A stretch of DNA of 64,000 nt from Flavobacterium microcysteis (lineage in GTDB: Bacteria; Bacteroidota; Bacteroidia; Flavobacteriales; Flavobacteriaceae). The position numbers were made by a program, and so were the translations under genes. Positions 14,766-22,307 of the stretch are shown one piece after another. The notes beneath the pieces are model-generated. The model ran no database searches and was not told the DNA's origin. It saw nothing but the letters and a program-made list of their open reading frames with translations. Numbering within the stretch: the stretch's first letter is position 1; each line of letters starts with the position of its first letter. The stretch is from positions 171,505-235,504 of the forward strand of contig NZ_VFJE01000049.1 of NCBI RefSeq assembly GCF_006385255.1, written 5' to 3'.

Positions 14766-16598
14766 ATGAAAGTATTCCGATCGGCCCTTTTATTTTTGTT
14801 GATTTCCAGCAGTTCTCTATTTGCTCAGGTTCCTGTAACCGACCTTGATTTTGCCATACTTCGTTGTGAGAAAGCTTTTGAGTCCGGAACAGAGGACGAT
14901 ATCAAAACTAATTTCCCATTAGCAGATCAGCAGGAATTGCTACTTAGCCTTGATAAAAGCAAAACGAAGATTATACGCAAAGCCGGCCCATCAAAAATAC
15001 TCGAAAGTGACAAGAAGAGTGCCCTGGTATTGCTTACAGGTACATTGCTTTTTGGAAATTCAGGAAATGAAACCCTTTACTCGGGACACTACTCCGGCAT
15101 TTACCGTTTTAAATATAGCGAGGGAAAATGGACCATTGCAGAAAAACTGTCTATAGACCGTAAAAACCTTCTAATGGGGCATATCATAAATGCTACTATT
15201 GATCCAGTTAACAGTAGTTTGGATGTGAGCGATAGCATGAAAATCCTCACTCAGGAATCTTATGGATTTGCTGTAATGCTGAATCATAAGGCCAAAATAA
15301 CATCACTACAGCTTGATGGAAAAGATGCCGATTATCAGTTTAATGGTGGCATTCTCTGGGTACGAACCAAAGCTAATGCCGAGCAGCAGTTATCACTTTC
15401 TTATACGCTTATTGTCGATAAATTAGAGAAGGATAAAAATTCCGGTTATTTTGATGATACGTTTGGACACGTCAGAAATCAGTTTTTCTGGCATCCGTTT
15501 TTTAGTTTTTCAAGCGCTAACGACCGTGCCGATTTTTCTGTTCGTGTAGCCATACCATCGGCTTACCAGTTGGCTACCAGCTTGCCTCAGGAGGAAACTA
15601 TTTCAGAAAACCAGAGAGTCATAAAAGCCAGATCAGCCGGGCGTACTTTTGCATTGGGACTTTACTACGACAAGAAATGGAAAACCTATCGTTATAAAAA
15701 GAATGATTATCAGTTGGAAGTTTTCTGTGATACTGATTTCAAACCCAATCCAGATGTCCTACATAAGAATTTCCTTGAAGCTTATGATTTGCTGGCCGAA
15801 AAATTCGGAAGTCCGAAAGGCCAATACCTTTCTATAGTTCAGGATCGTTCGAATGCTTCAAATGGCTGGCTTAACCGAAGTAATGATATGATTGTAGCCG
15901 CTAAACAAGGTAGTGATTTTTTGAGAGACAAGCCTTCTCCTCGTGCTCCATTTGCTCATGAGGTGGCTCACGCCTGGACAACACCTATTGGGCCTGCAAC
16001 TAATTTCCTTTCGGAAGGTTGGGCTTCTTATGCAGAACGTTATTTTCTTGAAAAACAGTATGGAGAAGCTATCTTCACCGATTATTTAACGAGTTATAAA
16101 AACATTTATTTTTCGGAAGGTTTTGATACCAAAGTTTCTTTATGGAATGATGTTTCCAATGACGGAGTTTCTTATTATAAAGGTGTTTGGGTGTTTTATA
16201 TGCTTGAACAGTTACTAGGAAAAGAAGATTTTGAAAAAGGATTGAAAGCCTTTATGCAATCAGAAGAGCCTATGACTATCCAGCATTTTATGGACAAGCT
16301 TACTAAAACTACCGGTAAAAAAGTACAGCCATTTTTGGAGCCTTGGCTTAAAAGCAAACAGGTTCCTCACATACGTTATACTTTGAAAGATAATGCCTTG
16401 CTGATTGCCCAGGAGGGTGATGTTTTGCCTTTTTTACTGGAAGTGGAGTTTACATTGGGTGATGGAACAAAAACGATAGGTTCTTTTCCAATTAAGGACA
16501 AGCAGCATCGTTTTAAGCTTTCCAGCGCTAAGTATGCCGGTGCCAAGCAGGTTCGATTGGATCCTAATGGCAAACTGCTTCTTAAAATTCTGGAATAA
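14766..16598 (+). CDS. Exported M1-like (gluzincin) metallopeptidase
   Basis: The 610-residue protein has a signal peptide ending at SLFAQ. Residues about 30-300 are beta-rich and resemble the N-terminal domain of aminopeptidase N-like proteins. The catalytic domain has the zinc motif HEVAH followed by AW, then the third-ligand motif SEGWASY. In classical M1 enzymes 18 residues separate HExxH from this Glu, but here only 14 do, so the protein is a divergent gluzincin. A helical segment and a C-terminal beta domain follow. It probably degrades peptides in the periplasm or outside. It converges with a small gene 7 bp away. Confidence 0.85.
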   Translation: MKVFRSALLFLLISSSSLFAQVPVTDLDFAILRCEKAFESGTEDDIKTNFPLADQQELLLSLDKSKTKIIRKAGPSKILESDKKSALVLLTGTLLFGNSGNETLYSGHYSGIYRFKYSEGKWTIAEKLSIDRKNLLMGHIINATIDPVNSSLDVSDSMKILTQESYGFAVMLNHKAKITSLQLDGKDADYQFNGGILWVRTKANAEQQLSLSYTLIVDKLEKDKNSGYFDDTFGHVRNQFFWHPFFSFSSANDRADFSVRVAIPSAYQLATSLPQEETISENQRVIKARSAGRTFALGLYYDKKWKTYRYKKNDYQLEVFCDTDFKPNPDVLHKNFLEAYDLLAEKFGSPKGQYLSIVQDRSNASNGWLNRSNDMIVAAKQGSDFLRDKPSPRAPFAHEVAHAWTTPIGPATNFLSEGWASYAERYFLEKQYGEAIFTDYLTSYKNIYFSEGFDTKVSLWNDVSNDGVSYYKGVWVFYMLEQLLGKEDFEKGLKAFMQSEEPMTIQHFMDKLTKTTGKKVQPFLEPWLKSKQVPHIRYTLKDNALLIAQEGDVLPFLLEVEFTLGDGTKTIGSFPIKDKQHRFKLSSAKYAGAKQVRLDPNGKLLLKILE

Positions 16599-16605
16599 GA
16601 CTGGC

Positions 16606-16821
16606 TCATCGTTCGTAACCACAACGAGTCTTCCCTGCTTTCCGAGCTTCTTTGAGGGTTGTTTTTTCTATTTTATGGGTACAGTTTTGTAGTCCTTCGC
16701 AATTTTCTTTGTAGTGGAATCTTTTCCCGTTTGGGCTATTGCAGATGTATACTTCCTTCTTTTTAGACGGTTCTGCCTGATACAGCAAAACGCTTAACAT
16801 TACGGTTATCAATAGTTTCAT
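16606..16821 (-). CDS. Small exported Cys-rich protein with an Ada-like metal-binding motif
   Basis: The 71-residue protein has an N-terminal hydrophobic segment (MKLLITVMLSVLLYQ) and a compact domain with four Cys. The pattern YICNSPNGKRFHYKENCEGLQNC, then LKEARKAGKTRCGY, resembles short zinc-binding domains appended to nucleases and Ada-type proteins, where Cys and His frame an RxxHxxxC-like core. Export and the Cys pattern suggest a disulfide-bonded or metal-binding periplasmic domain; no function is known. The stop codon is only 7 bp from that of the M1-like gene, and no terminator separates them. Confidence 0.65.
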   Translation of the reverse strand: MKLLITVMLSVLLYQAEPSKKKEVYICNSPNGKRFHYKENCEGLQNCTHKIEKTTLKEARKAGKTRCGYER

Positions 16822-16907
16822 TTTTACTGGCTTATATGGTGATAAAACAGTAAATATATAAATAATTTTGTTTATTGTAAATATTTTTATTTACAAACAG
16901 TTAGTTA

Positions 16908-17006
16908 TTAAGGTGCTAAGGCTCTAAGGTGGTAAGGTTCTGAGTACCCTTAAAGCCTTAGAGCCTTTTTCCTTTAGTACCTTCTTTCCTCAGTACCTCT
17001 TCAACC
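16908..17006. repeat. CTAAGG-type repeat block with both orientations
   Basis: Several copies of AAGGTNCTAAGG on the left and CCTTAGNNCC on the right form a loose inverted array downstream of the anti-sigma-like gene. It is the same family as at 18036-18103, 42868-43052 and 52234-52360. Confidence 0.7.
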
Positions 17007-17408
17007 TTACTTCCCTTGAAAATAATTCCTAATAATAGGTATTTGTGCCAGCATTGCCAGCAATAACGCTACTGCTGCATACATGGTTGTTTTAGAGAAA
17101 TTCAAGTCGCTTGTGATGTTGTTTAATTTGCTGTTATATATCTGTTTTATATCTACTCCATAGGATATTTCTTCTTGTGGTGTTCCTGAGAAATATGCGT
17201 AGCATATCAATCCGATTATGATTATGCTCAACACCAGCCAAAAACTTTTTGGCAGTATGGGTTTATAGGCCGAAATGACTTTTTGGGGAGCTATAGCGGT
17301 CTGAGCCATTACACGGGATGTAAAATCAAAGGAAGGCGTTTCCAACGGCATGTTTTTCATTGCCTTGTCTATCAAATTTTCCAGTTCTTTATTTTCGTTC
17401 TCTTTCAT
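17007..17408 (-). CDS. Probable membrane-bound anti-sigma factor
   Basis: From the ATG at 17408 the protein has 133 residues. An upstream ATG at 17432 would extend it by eight residues and deepen the overlap with the sigma gene. The N-terminal half is acidic and helical (ENENKELENLIDKAMKNM), followed by membrane helices near residues 60-78 and 104-122. It has no zinc-binding HxxxCxxC motif. Position directly after an ECF sigma gene, with a translational overlap of 20 bp, is the basis for the call. It would hold the sigma factor at the membrane; the signal is unknown. Confidence 0.65.
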   Translation of the reverse strand: MKENENKELENLIDKAMKNMPLETPSFDFTSRVMAQTAIAPQKVISAYKPILPKSFWLVLSIIIIGLICYAYFSGTPQEEISYGVDIKQIYNSKLNNITSDLNFSKTTMYAAVALLLAMLAQIPIIRNYFQGK

Positions 17409-17979
17409 ATTCGCTAATAATTTCAGGTTCAAGCTTTGCTCTTAGTATTTCACCTAGTTTTTTCCGGCACCGGAAGAGTTTTATTTTTACGTTATTGGCT
17501 TTGATGCCTATTACCTTGGCTATTTCTTCAAGCGATTGTTCTTCAAAATAATACAAAGTCAGTAAAAAAGCATCTTCACCCGGCAACTGTTGCAGGCATT
17601 CCTGCATGACACGATGTCGTTCTTCATCGTCTAAAGTGTCTAACACATTTTCGGTCGACCTAAGTTGGCGTGTGCCATAATCGTCAATAGCTACAGCTAA
17701 AGGTACTGATTTATGTTTTTTTATCCTATCCAAACAAGTATTATAGGCTATCCTATAGATCCATGTCGAAAATTTTGACTCTCCCTTGAACTTTTCTAAC
17801 GACCGGAATACTTTTACAAAAGTGTCTTGTGCTGCTTCTTCTGCCTCTTCGGTATTTTTAACCATCCGTAGGGCTAAGGTATAAACAAGATTTTTGTAGC
17901 GATCTACCAATGGCGCAAAAGCCTGGGAGTCGCCTTCCATAATCCGGTCAATATAATATCGGTCGTTAGGTAGTGCCAT
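17389..17979 (-). CDS. ECF-type RNA polymerase sigma-70 factor
   Basis: The 196-residue protein has sigma region 2 at about residues 20-90 (FAPLVDRYKNLVYTLALRM, then EEAEEAAQDTFVKVFRSL and FSTWIYRIAYN) and region 4 at about 125-180 (LPGEDAFLLTLYYFEEQSLEEIAKVIG, then VKIKLFRCRKKL). It lacks regions 1 and 3, as ECF factors do. It is the first gene of an operon with the membrane protein at 17007-17408. It directs RNA polymerase to a small regulon that cannot be named from this window. Confidence 0.95.
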   Translation of the reverse strand: MALPNDRYYIDRIMEGDSQAFAPLVDRYKNLVYTLALRMVKNTEEAEEAAQDTFVKVFRSLEKFKGESKFSTWIYRIAYNTCLDRIKKHKSVPLAVAIDDYGTRQLRSTENVLDTLDDEERHRVMQECLQQLPGEDAFLLTLYYFEEQSLEEIAKVIGIKANNVKIKLFRCRKKLGEILRAKLEPEIISEYERERK

Positions 17980-18530
17980 ATGGATGTAAGACGATATTAA
18001 TAGTTGATGGGTTACAGCGAAGGTAAAAAAAATTTAGTTGCTGAGGTACTGAGGTGCTAAGATGCTAAGGTTCTGAGGTACTAAGGTGCTAAGGCTCTAA
18101 GATGTAAAGTTTGTGGGAAATATTAGGAAGTTTATACTAGACAGGTAAATTCATTATTTCTATTATTAGGAACTTTGCGGCTCTGCGCCTTTGCGAGCAA
18201 TTATTTCACGCAAAGGCGCAGAGTCGCAAAGCAAGAAAAATATAAACTTTTAGAAGTTTGTTTTTGAGGTAAGGTTTCAAATAATCAATAAAAATAAATG
18301 TGAAATTTTTATTTCTTTTACATTTGGTATAGACTCTTTAAATCTGTGTAATTATTTTAATCTGTGGCCAAAATAGAAATTCATTAGTAAAGTTAGCTGT
18401 TCAAAATCGGCTTTCTTTATTAGGTATGAAATTCCCAATAATTATTTTTTTTAAAAAGATGTAACCGGAATCTGAAAGCTGTCGTCATAAGGTGCAGATA
18501 CAATTAATAAACATTTAAAAATCATCAATC
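17980..18530. other. 551-bp intergenic region filled with three repeat families
   Basis: No coding frame is supported. The gap holds CTAAGG-type repeats (18036-18103), a long palindrome of the TTTGCG family (18173-18231, listed separately), and an ACAGATT-type segment around 18340-18372 (TCTGTGTAATTATTTTAATCTGTGG). The last about 100 bp before 18531 should carry the promoter of the next gene, but no clear TAnnTTTG is seen. Confidence 0.7.
18173..18231. repeat. TTTGCG-family palindromic repeat, copy 1
   Basis: Two 23-bp arms (18173-18195 and 18209-18231) pair with one G-T wobble and enclose a 13-nt loop. A second copy at 31276-31334 has the same loop and a compensatory change in the stem. This is a REP-like interspersed element. 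Confidence 0.9.
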
Positions 18531-18869
18531 ATGGAACGAATTATTATACCCATTTGCTTATTCGCTACAATTTTCGGAATTTTCTATATCTATCTGACTA
18601 CCCGTAACCGCGAACGTCTTGCATTAATTGAAAAAGGCGCAGATGCCAGCCTGTTTAAAAGTAGCCCTCAGAATATACCTGTATGGAAATTGCTCCTTCT
18701 AAACCTGTCTCTGTTGCTTATCGGTATTGGAATTGGGCTTCTCATTATCTCTATTGTCCGTGCTTACACCACTCTTGACAGCGATGCAGCGAATACGGCT
18801 ATTGTTTTTATCATGGCAGGAATCAGCCTATTCACAGGTTTCACGCTTTCCAAAAAATTGGAAAAATAA
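18531..18869 (+). CDS. DUF6249-type membrane protein (112 aa)
   Basis: The protein has three hydrophobic helices at about residues 3-22, 52-77 and 88-106. A conserved cytoplasmic loop (TTRNRERLALIEKGADASLF) lies between helices 1 and 2. This N-terminal loop followed by two helices is the mark of the DUF6249 family, found in Bacteroidota and often encoded next to ECF sigma/anti-sigma genes, as here where the sigma operon is divergent and 551 bp away. The function of the family is not known. A strong terminator follows. Confidence 0.75.
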   Translation: MERIIIPICLFATIFGIFYIYLTTRNRERLALIEKGADASLFKSSPQNIPVWKLLLLNLSLLLIGIGIGLLIISIVRAYTTLDSDAANTAIVFIMAGISLFTGFTLSKKLEK

Positions 18870-18890
18870 TTTTTGAATTAATTATATATA

Positions 18891-18924
18891 AAAAACGCAG
18901 GGTATTTGCCCTGCGTTTTTTTTT
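18891..18924 (+). terminator. Rho-independent terminator after the DUF6249 gene
   Basis: A 12-bp perfect stem (18891-18902 with 18909-18920), a 6-nt loop and a T run follow the stop at 18869 by 21 bp. Confidence 0.92.
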
Positions 18925-19180
18925 GGTTGATTGATTGGTTAGAGCCATTAAAGGCTTAATTTTTTATTTTACAATTCTTAACAGTCTTCAACGAAAACCA
19001 TCATCAATTAATAACTAACGTAAATAGTATCTTATAAAATTACCCAAACCTACTAATAACAATCTTAGTTTTATTACGGATTTCCATAAAATGAGTAGAA
19101 AGTTGAAGGTTGGAAAGTTGAAAGTTGAAAGGTCGAAAGTTTGGAAGGTCGAAAGTTTGGAAGACTGGGAGAAATTATAA
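18925..19180. other. Intergenic region with AGTTGAAAG repeats and a TTACGGA palindrome
   Basis: No gene is seen. The region holds a near-palindrome TTACGGA-TT-TCCATAA (19074-19089) and a block of AAAGTTGAAAGGTCGAAAGTTTGGAAG-type short repeats (about 19094-19165). It lies between two converging genes, each with its own terminator. Confidence 0.6.
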
Positions 19181-19183
19181 TAA

Positions 19184-19212
19184 AAAACGCAGGGTGTCCT
19201 GCGTTTTCTTTT
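19184..19212 (-). terminator. Rho-independent terminator of the second PepSY-like gene
   Basis: A 10-bp perfect stem (19184-19193 with 19198-19207) has a 4-nt loop. On the minus strand it is followed by the T run opposite 19182-19187. The stem core is the same CGCAGG sequence as the terminator at 18891-18924. Confidence 0.85.
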
Positions 19213-19230
19213 TCCTATTTACGGTAACTA

Positions 19231-19659
19231 TCAATCTTTTTTCAGAAATTTTCCATCTTTTGTAAATTCCAAATCGATATTGTTGGTCAGGTCGACATCT
19301 ACATCTTTGTGGCCATAATCAATATGGGTAATCTTTTCGTTTGGATAGTTTGCTGCGACATAATCTTTAATTGATGCCGGAATAAAGGCTGTTGGTATCG
19401 GGTTTTTGCCTCCATCTACTTCACGATAGGAACCATCTTTCCAGAATTCTACTTCTGTCCCATCTTTTAGCTTGACTTCATAGCCTTTTTCGCCATGTTC
19501 AGCATCTTTCTTGGCTTTTTCTATAGTGGTGTGGCTAAAATGCTTTTGCAGAAATTCCTGTGCAGGTTTTGGTAGTTCACTTTCCGTTATTTTCTTTTGG
19601 GCTACTGCCGGTATTGCCAATCCCAGCAATAATACGGCTAACGCAATTTTTGTTTTCAT
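19231..19659 (-). CDS. Periplasmic PepSY-like protein (second copy of the family)
   Basis: The 142-residue protein has a signal peptide ending at AVAQ. The mature part is a duplicated PepSY-like fold: helix PAQEFLQKHFSHTTIEKA, strands with GYEVKLKDGTEVEFWKDGSY, then a second helix ASIKDYVAANYPNEKI with strands DVDVDLTNNIDLEFTKDG. The alternating acidic and aromatic residues on the strands are typical. It stands alone, with its own terminator. Its relation to the PepSY-like protein at 3587-4054 is by fold, with low sequence identity. Confidence 0.85.
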   Translation of the reverse strand: MKTKIALAVLLLGLAIPAVAQKKITESELPKPAQEFLQKHFSHTTIEKAKKDAEHGEKGYEVKLKDGTEVEFWKDGSYREVDGGKNPIPTAFIPASIKDYVAANYPNEKITHIDYGHKDVDVDLTNNIDLEFTKDGKFLKKD

Positions 19660-19830
19660 AACTCAAAAATTTTAGGTTGTGTTCTTACTAAGTTAACACA
19701 ACTTCAATCACATTTCTATTTTTTTAAGAAAGGTTTAGTTTTTTGTTAGGAATTTACAAAATATAACTTATTAAATTTTAAAACACTGACAATCATTTAG
19801 TTAAAATCTTATCATTCAAACTAAAAGCAC

Positions 19831-19880
19831 GTTCACCTTTATAAAGGTGAACCTTTTTGCCTGTACGAATCCTAATTTTG
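19831..19880 (+). promoter_or_regulatory. 22-bp palindrome and -7 element before a T9SS gene
   Basis: A perfect 22-bp palindrome (GTTCACCTTT-AT-AAAGGTGAAC, 19831-19852) is followed by CTTTTT and then by TAATTTTG at 19873-19880, a perfect -7 motif 21 bp before the ATG at 19902. The palindrome may be an operator or a stray terminator hairpin. Confidence 0.55.
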
Positions 19881-19901
19881 GGGCAAAAAAACAATTTAGC
19901 T

Positions 19902-22232
19902 ATGAAAAAATGTTACTTACTGCTGGCCTTTTTAGGCTGGCAAGCGAACTCGTATTCGCAAACGTTAAATCAACCGGCCAACTGGCCCAATTCTTCCTGG
20001 ACAATTACAGGTAATTACAATTCAGACACCGAAGCTTTTGAATCGGATCCCAGAACCGCATCAAGCTTTGCTTATAATGATCGTTTTTCCGGCAATCCGC
20101 ATGAGGATAATATTGCGGCTGAATCGCCTGTAATTAACCTGAGTGCTGCTTTTGCAAATGGTGAAACTTTATTGGAACTTACTGTACCCTACGGTTATCG
20201 TTCTAAACCTAACGATGTCTTAAGACTGGAATATTGGGATCCCGTCTCTTCTACCTGGATTTCATGGGGCGAAAATATTCCCGCCAATGCAAACACGTCT
20301 TTTGTTGTTAGCAATTTTTGCTCACTTCCTAAAACCACTTATATCTCGGAAACGCTCAATATTGCAAGTTTTAATCCGGCACAACTCGCAGGTTTCCGTT
20401 ATCGGCTGTTTTATGACGATGATCCGGCAGGAACTGCCTGGAGCTACGGCTTCTGCTTTGATTCGCCAACATTACGTTCCTGGTCATGCGGAGCACCTAC
20501 CCGACTTACCGTTACCGGTGTAGGATCCAGTCCTATTACCTGGGATGCCGCTCCCGGAATTGCAGGATTTGAATATGTATTGAATACTACAAGTGCTGAT
20601 CCGGTAGGCGCTGGTACACCTACATTATCTAATATTTTCCTGCCTTCGGGATTGTCATTACCTCCAAGTACTAAACATTTTTTTCATGTTAGGAGCGTCT
20701 GCAGCACTTCACAAAGTCCGTGGCGAACGGTTTCGTTTTTCACCAGTCCCGTTAACGATAATTGTTCGGAAGCAATTGCCCTGACTGTCAATCCTACAGC
20801 AGCGTGTACGTTAAAAACAGCCGGTACGCTTGAATCGGCTACAAATTCTGATGAGCCTCATGCAGGTTCGGGTTCGCCTGATGATGATGTATGGTATACG
20901 TTTGTTGCCACAGGAGCTACGCATCGTATCGAATTGACGAATATCACCGGAAATGGTACCGAGTTTGTTGTCCATGAAGTATTGGAAGGAACTTGCGGTG
21001 GTGGCCTGTTAAGTGTGCATATTAGTGACCCGAGTCTCAATCCTACTTCGAGTTCCTTGCGTGGATTAGTAATAGGTCGTACTTATTTTATCCGTGTGTT
21101 TACGTATGGTTCTGATGCCAACACCCAAACAGATTTTGACATCTGTATCACTACGCCACCGCCACCGCCGGCAAATGACAATTGTGCCGGTGCTTATGTA
21201 CTTACTGTTAATCCAAATGCTACTTGTACGGCTGTTACAGCTGGAACCCTTCTTTCAGCCACAGATTCTGGCGAAGGAAATCCAGAAATAGGAACGCCTA
21301 ATGATGATGTGTGGTTTAAATTCACGGCAACACAAACTGCCCATCGGGTTAGCTTACGAAACATAAACGGAATGCCAAGAGAACTTGTTGTAGAAATACT
21401 AAGCGGTAGTTGTGGTAATCTGACCAGTATGAGAATCAATACTTCGTTAACAAACACTGTTTTTGGACTAACTATTGGCACTACGTATTATGTAAGGGTA
21501 TTTAGTGAATCGCCAGACACTGGTGCTACTACTACGTTTAATGTCTGCCTGAGCACGCCGCCTACTGGTGCTATTTGCGAAAAACCTATTGTGATATCCG
21601 GATTGCCTTATACTACCAATGATAACACTATTAATTATGGCGATGATTATGATTTCCATCAAGGTGGTGATTCCGGTTGTGAAGGAACTAACAACCATTA
21701 TTTGGGTGGCGATGAGAGTGTTTATGCCTATACGCCTACAACCAACCAGTCAATCAACATTCAAATTCCAGGTGCTCCGGGATGGACGGCAATCTTAGTC
21801 TATCCAAGTTGTAGCGCTATAGGAACCGGTGCCATAGCCTGTGCTGCAGGAGATTTTCTAAACGGTAACAGAGAAATTAATGGACTTGCCGTGACCGCAG
21901 GAACAACCTATTATATCATATTATCTACTCAGCCTGCTCCTCAAAGTTTTGCCTATACGCTCAATATTACAGAAAACTCACTAGGCACACAGCCTTTTGA
22001 TGATACGCATTTTAAGGCGTATCCAAATCCTGTAAAAAACATATTGAGTCTGTCGTATCAAGAAGATATGTCTGAAGCTGTTGTATTTAATCTTTTAGGT
22101 CAGCAAGTGCTCTTTAAAAAGATTAATGCTTCCGAAAGCCAAATTGATATGTCCGGCCTGCTTAGCGGTACCTATCTGGTAAAAGTACATGCAGGCGATC
22201 AGGTCAAAACATTAAAAGTAGTCAAGCAATAA
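19902..22232 (+). CDS. T9SS type A surface protein with repeated PPC-like domains
   Basis: From the ATG at 19902 the protein has 776 residues. The frame is open 15 codons further upstream, but that part precedes the promoter motif. A signal peptide ends near YSQ. An N-terminal jelly-roll-like region (about 20-200) and a fibronectin III-like unit (about 200-285) are followed by three beta-sandwich units. The first two open with NDNCSEAIALTVN and NDNCAGAYVLTVN, as in bacterial pre-peptidase C-terminal-like domains. The C-terminus is a type A sorting domain (FKAYPNPVKNILSL to KTLKVVKQ). No catalytic domain is seen, so an adhesive or binding role is likely. Confidence 0.88.
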   Translation: MKKCYLLLAFLGWQANSYSQTLNQPANWPNSSWTITGNYNSDTEAFESDPRTASSFAYNDRFSGNPHEDNIAAESPVINLSAAFANGETLLELTVPYGYRSKPNDVLRLEYWDPVSSTWISWGENIPANANTSFVVSNFCSLPKTTYISETLNIASFNPAQLAGFRYRLFYDDDPAGTAWSYGFCFDSPTLRSWSCGAPTRLTVTGVGSSPITWDAAPGIAGFEYVLNTTSADPVGAGTPTLSNIFLPSGLSLPPSTKHFFHVRSVCSTSQSPWRTVSFFTSPVNDNCSEAIALTVNPTAACTLKTAGTLESATNSDEPHAGSGSPDDDVWYTFVATGATHRIELTNITGNGTEFVVHEVLEGTCGGGLLSVHISDPSLNPTSSSLRGLVIGRTYFIRVFTYGSDANTQTDFDICITTPPPPPANDNCAGAYVLTVNPNATCTAVTAGTLLSATDSGEGNPEIGTPNDDVWFKFTATQTAHRVSLRNINGMPRELVVEILSGSCGNLTSMRINTSLTNTVFGLTIGTTYYVRVFSESPDTGATTTFNVCLSTPPTGAICEKPIVISGLPYTTNDNTINYGDDYDFHQGGDSGCEGTNNHYLGGDESVYAYTPTTNQSINIQIPGAPGWTAILVYPSCSAIGTGAIACAAGDFLNGNREINGLAVTAGTTYYIILSTQPAPQSFAYTLNITENSLGTQPFDDTHFKAYPNPVKNILSLSYQEDMSEAVVFNLLGQQVLFKKINASESQIDMSGLLSGTYLVKVHAGDQVKTLKVVKQ

Positions 22233-22255
22233 TAGTCTGACGCACTAAATAACAT

Positions 22256-22288
22256 AAAAAAGGCCGCCCATTGGGGCGGCCTTCTTGT
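22256..22288. terminator. Bidirectional terminator between converging genes
   Basis: A 10-bp GC-rich perfect stem (22260-22269 with 22274-22283) with a 4-nt loop lies between the stops at 22232 and 22308. An A run on the left serves the minus-strand gene. The right flank is T-rich, but less perfectly so. Confidence 0.85.
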
Positions 22289-22307
22289 ATTTATAAAACG
22301 ATCAGGT

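Noticed and set aside
19231..19659. Possible functional pairing of this PepSY-like protein with the kinase at 1533-2858
   Set aside because: It is 16 kb away with its own terminator, and fold similarity alone does not support a link.
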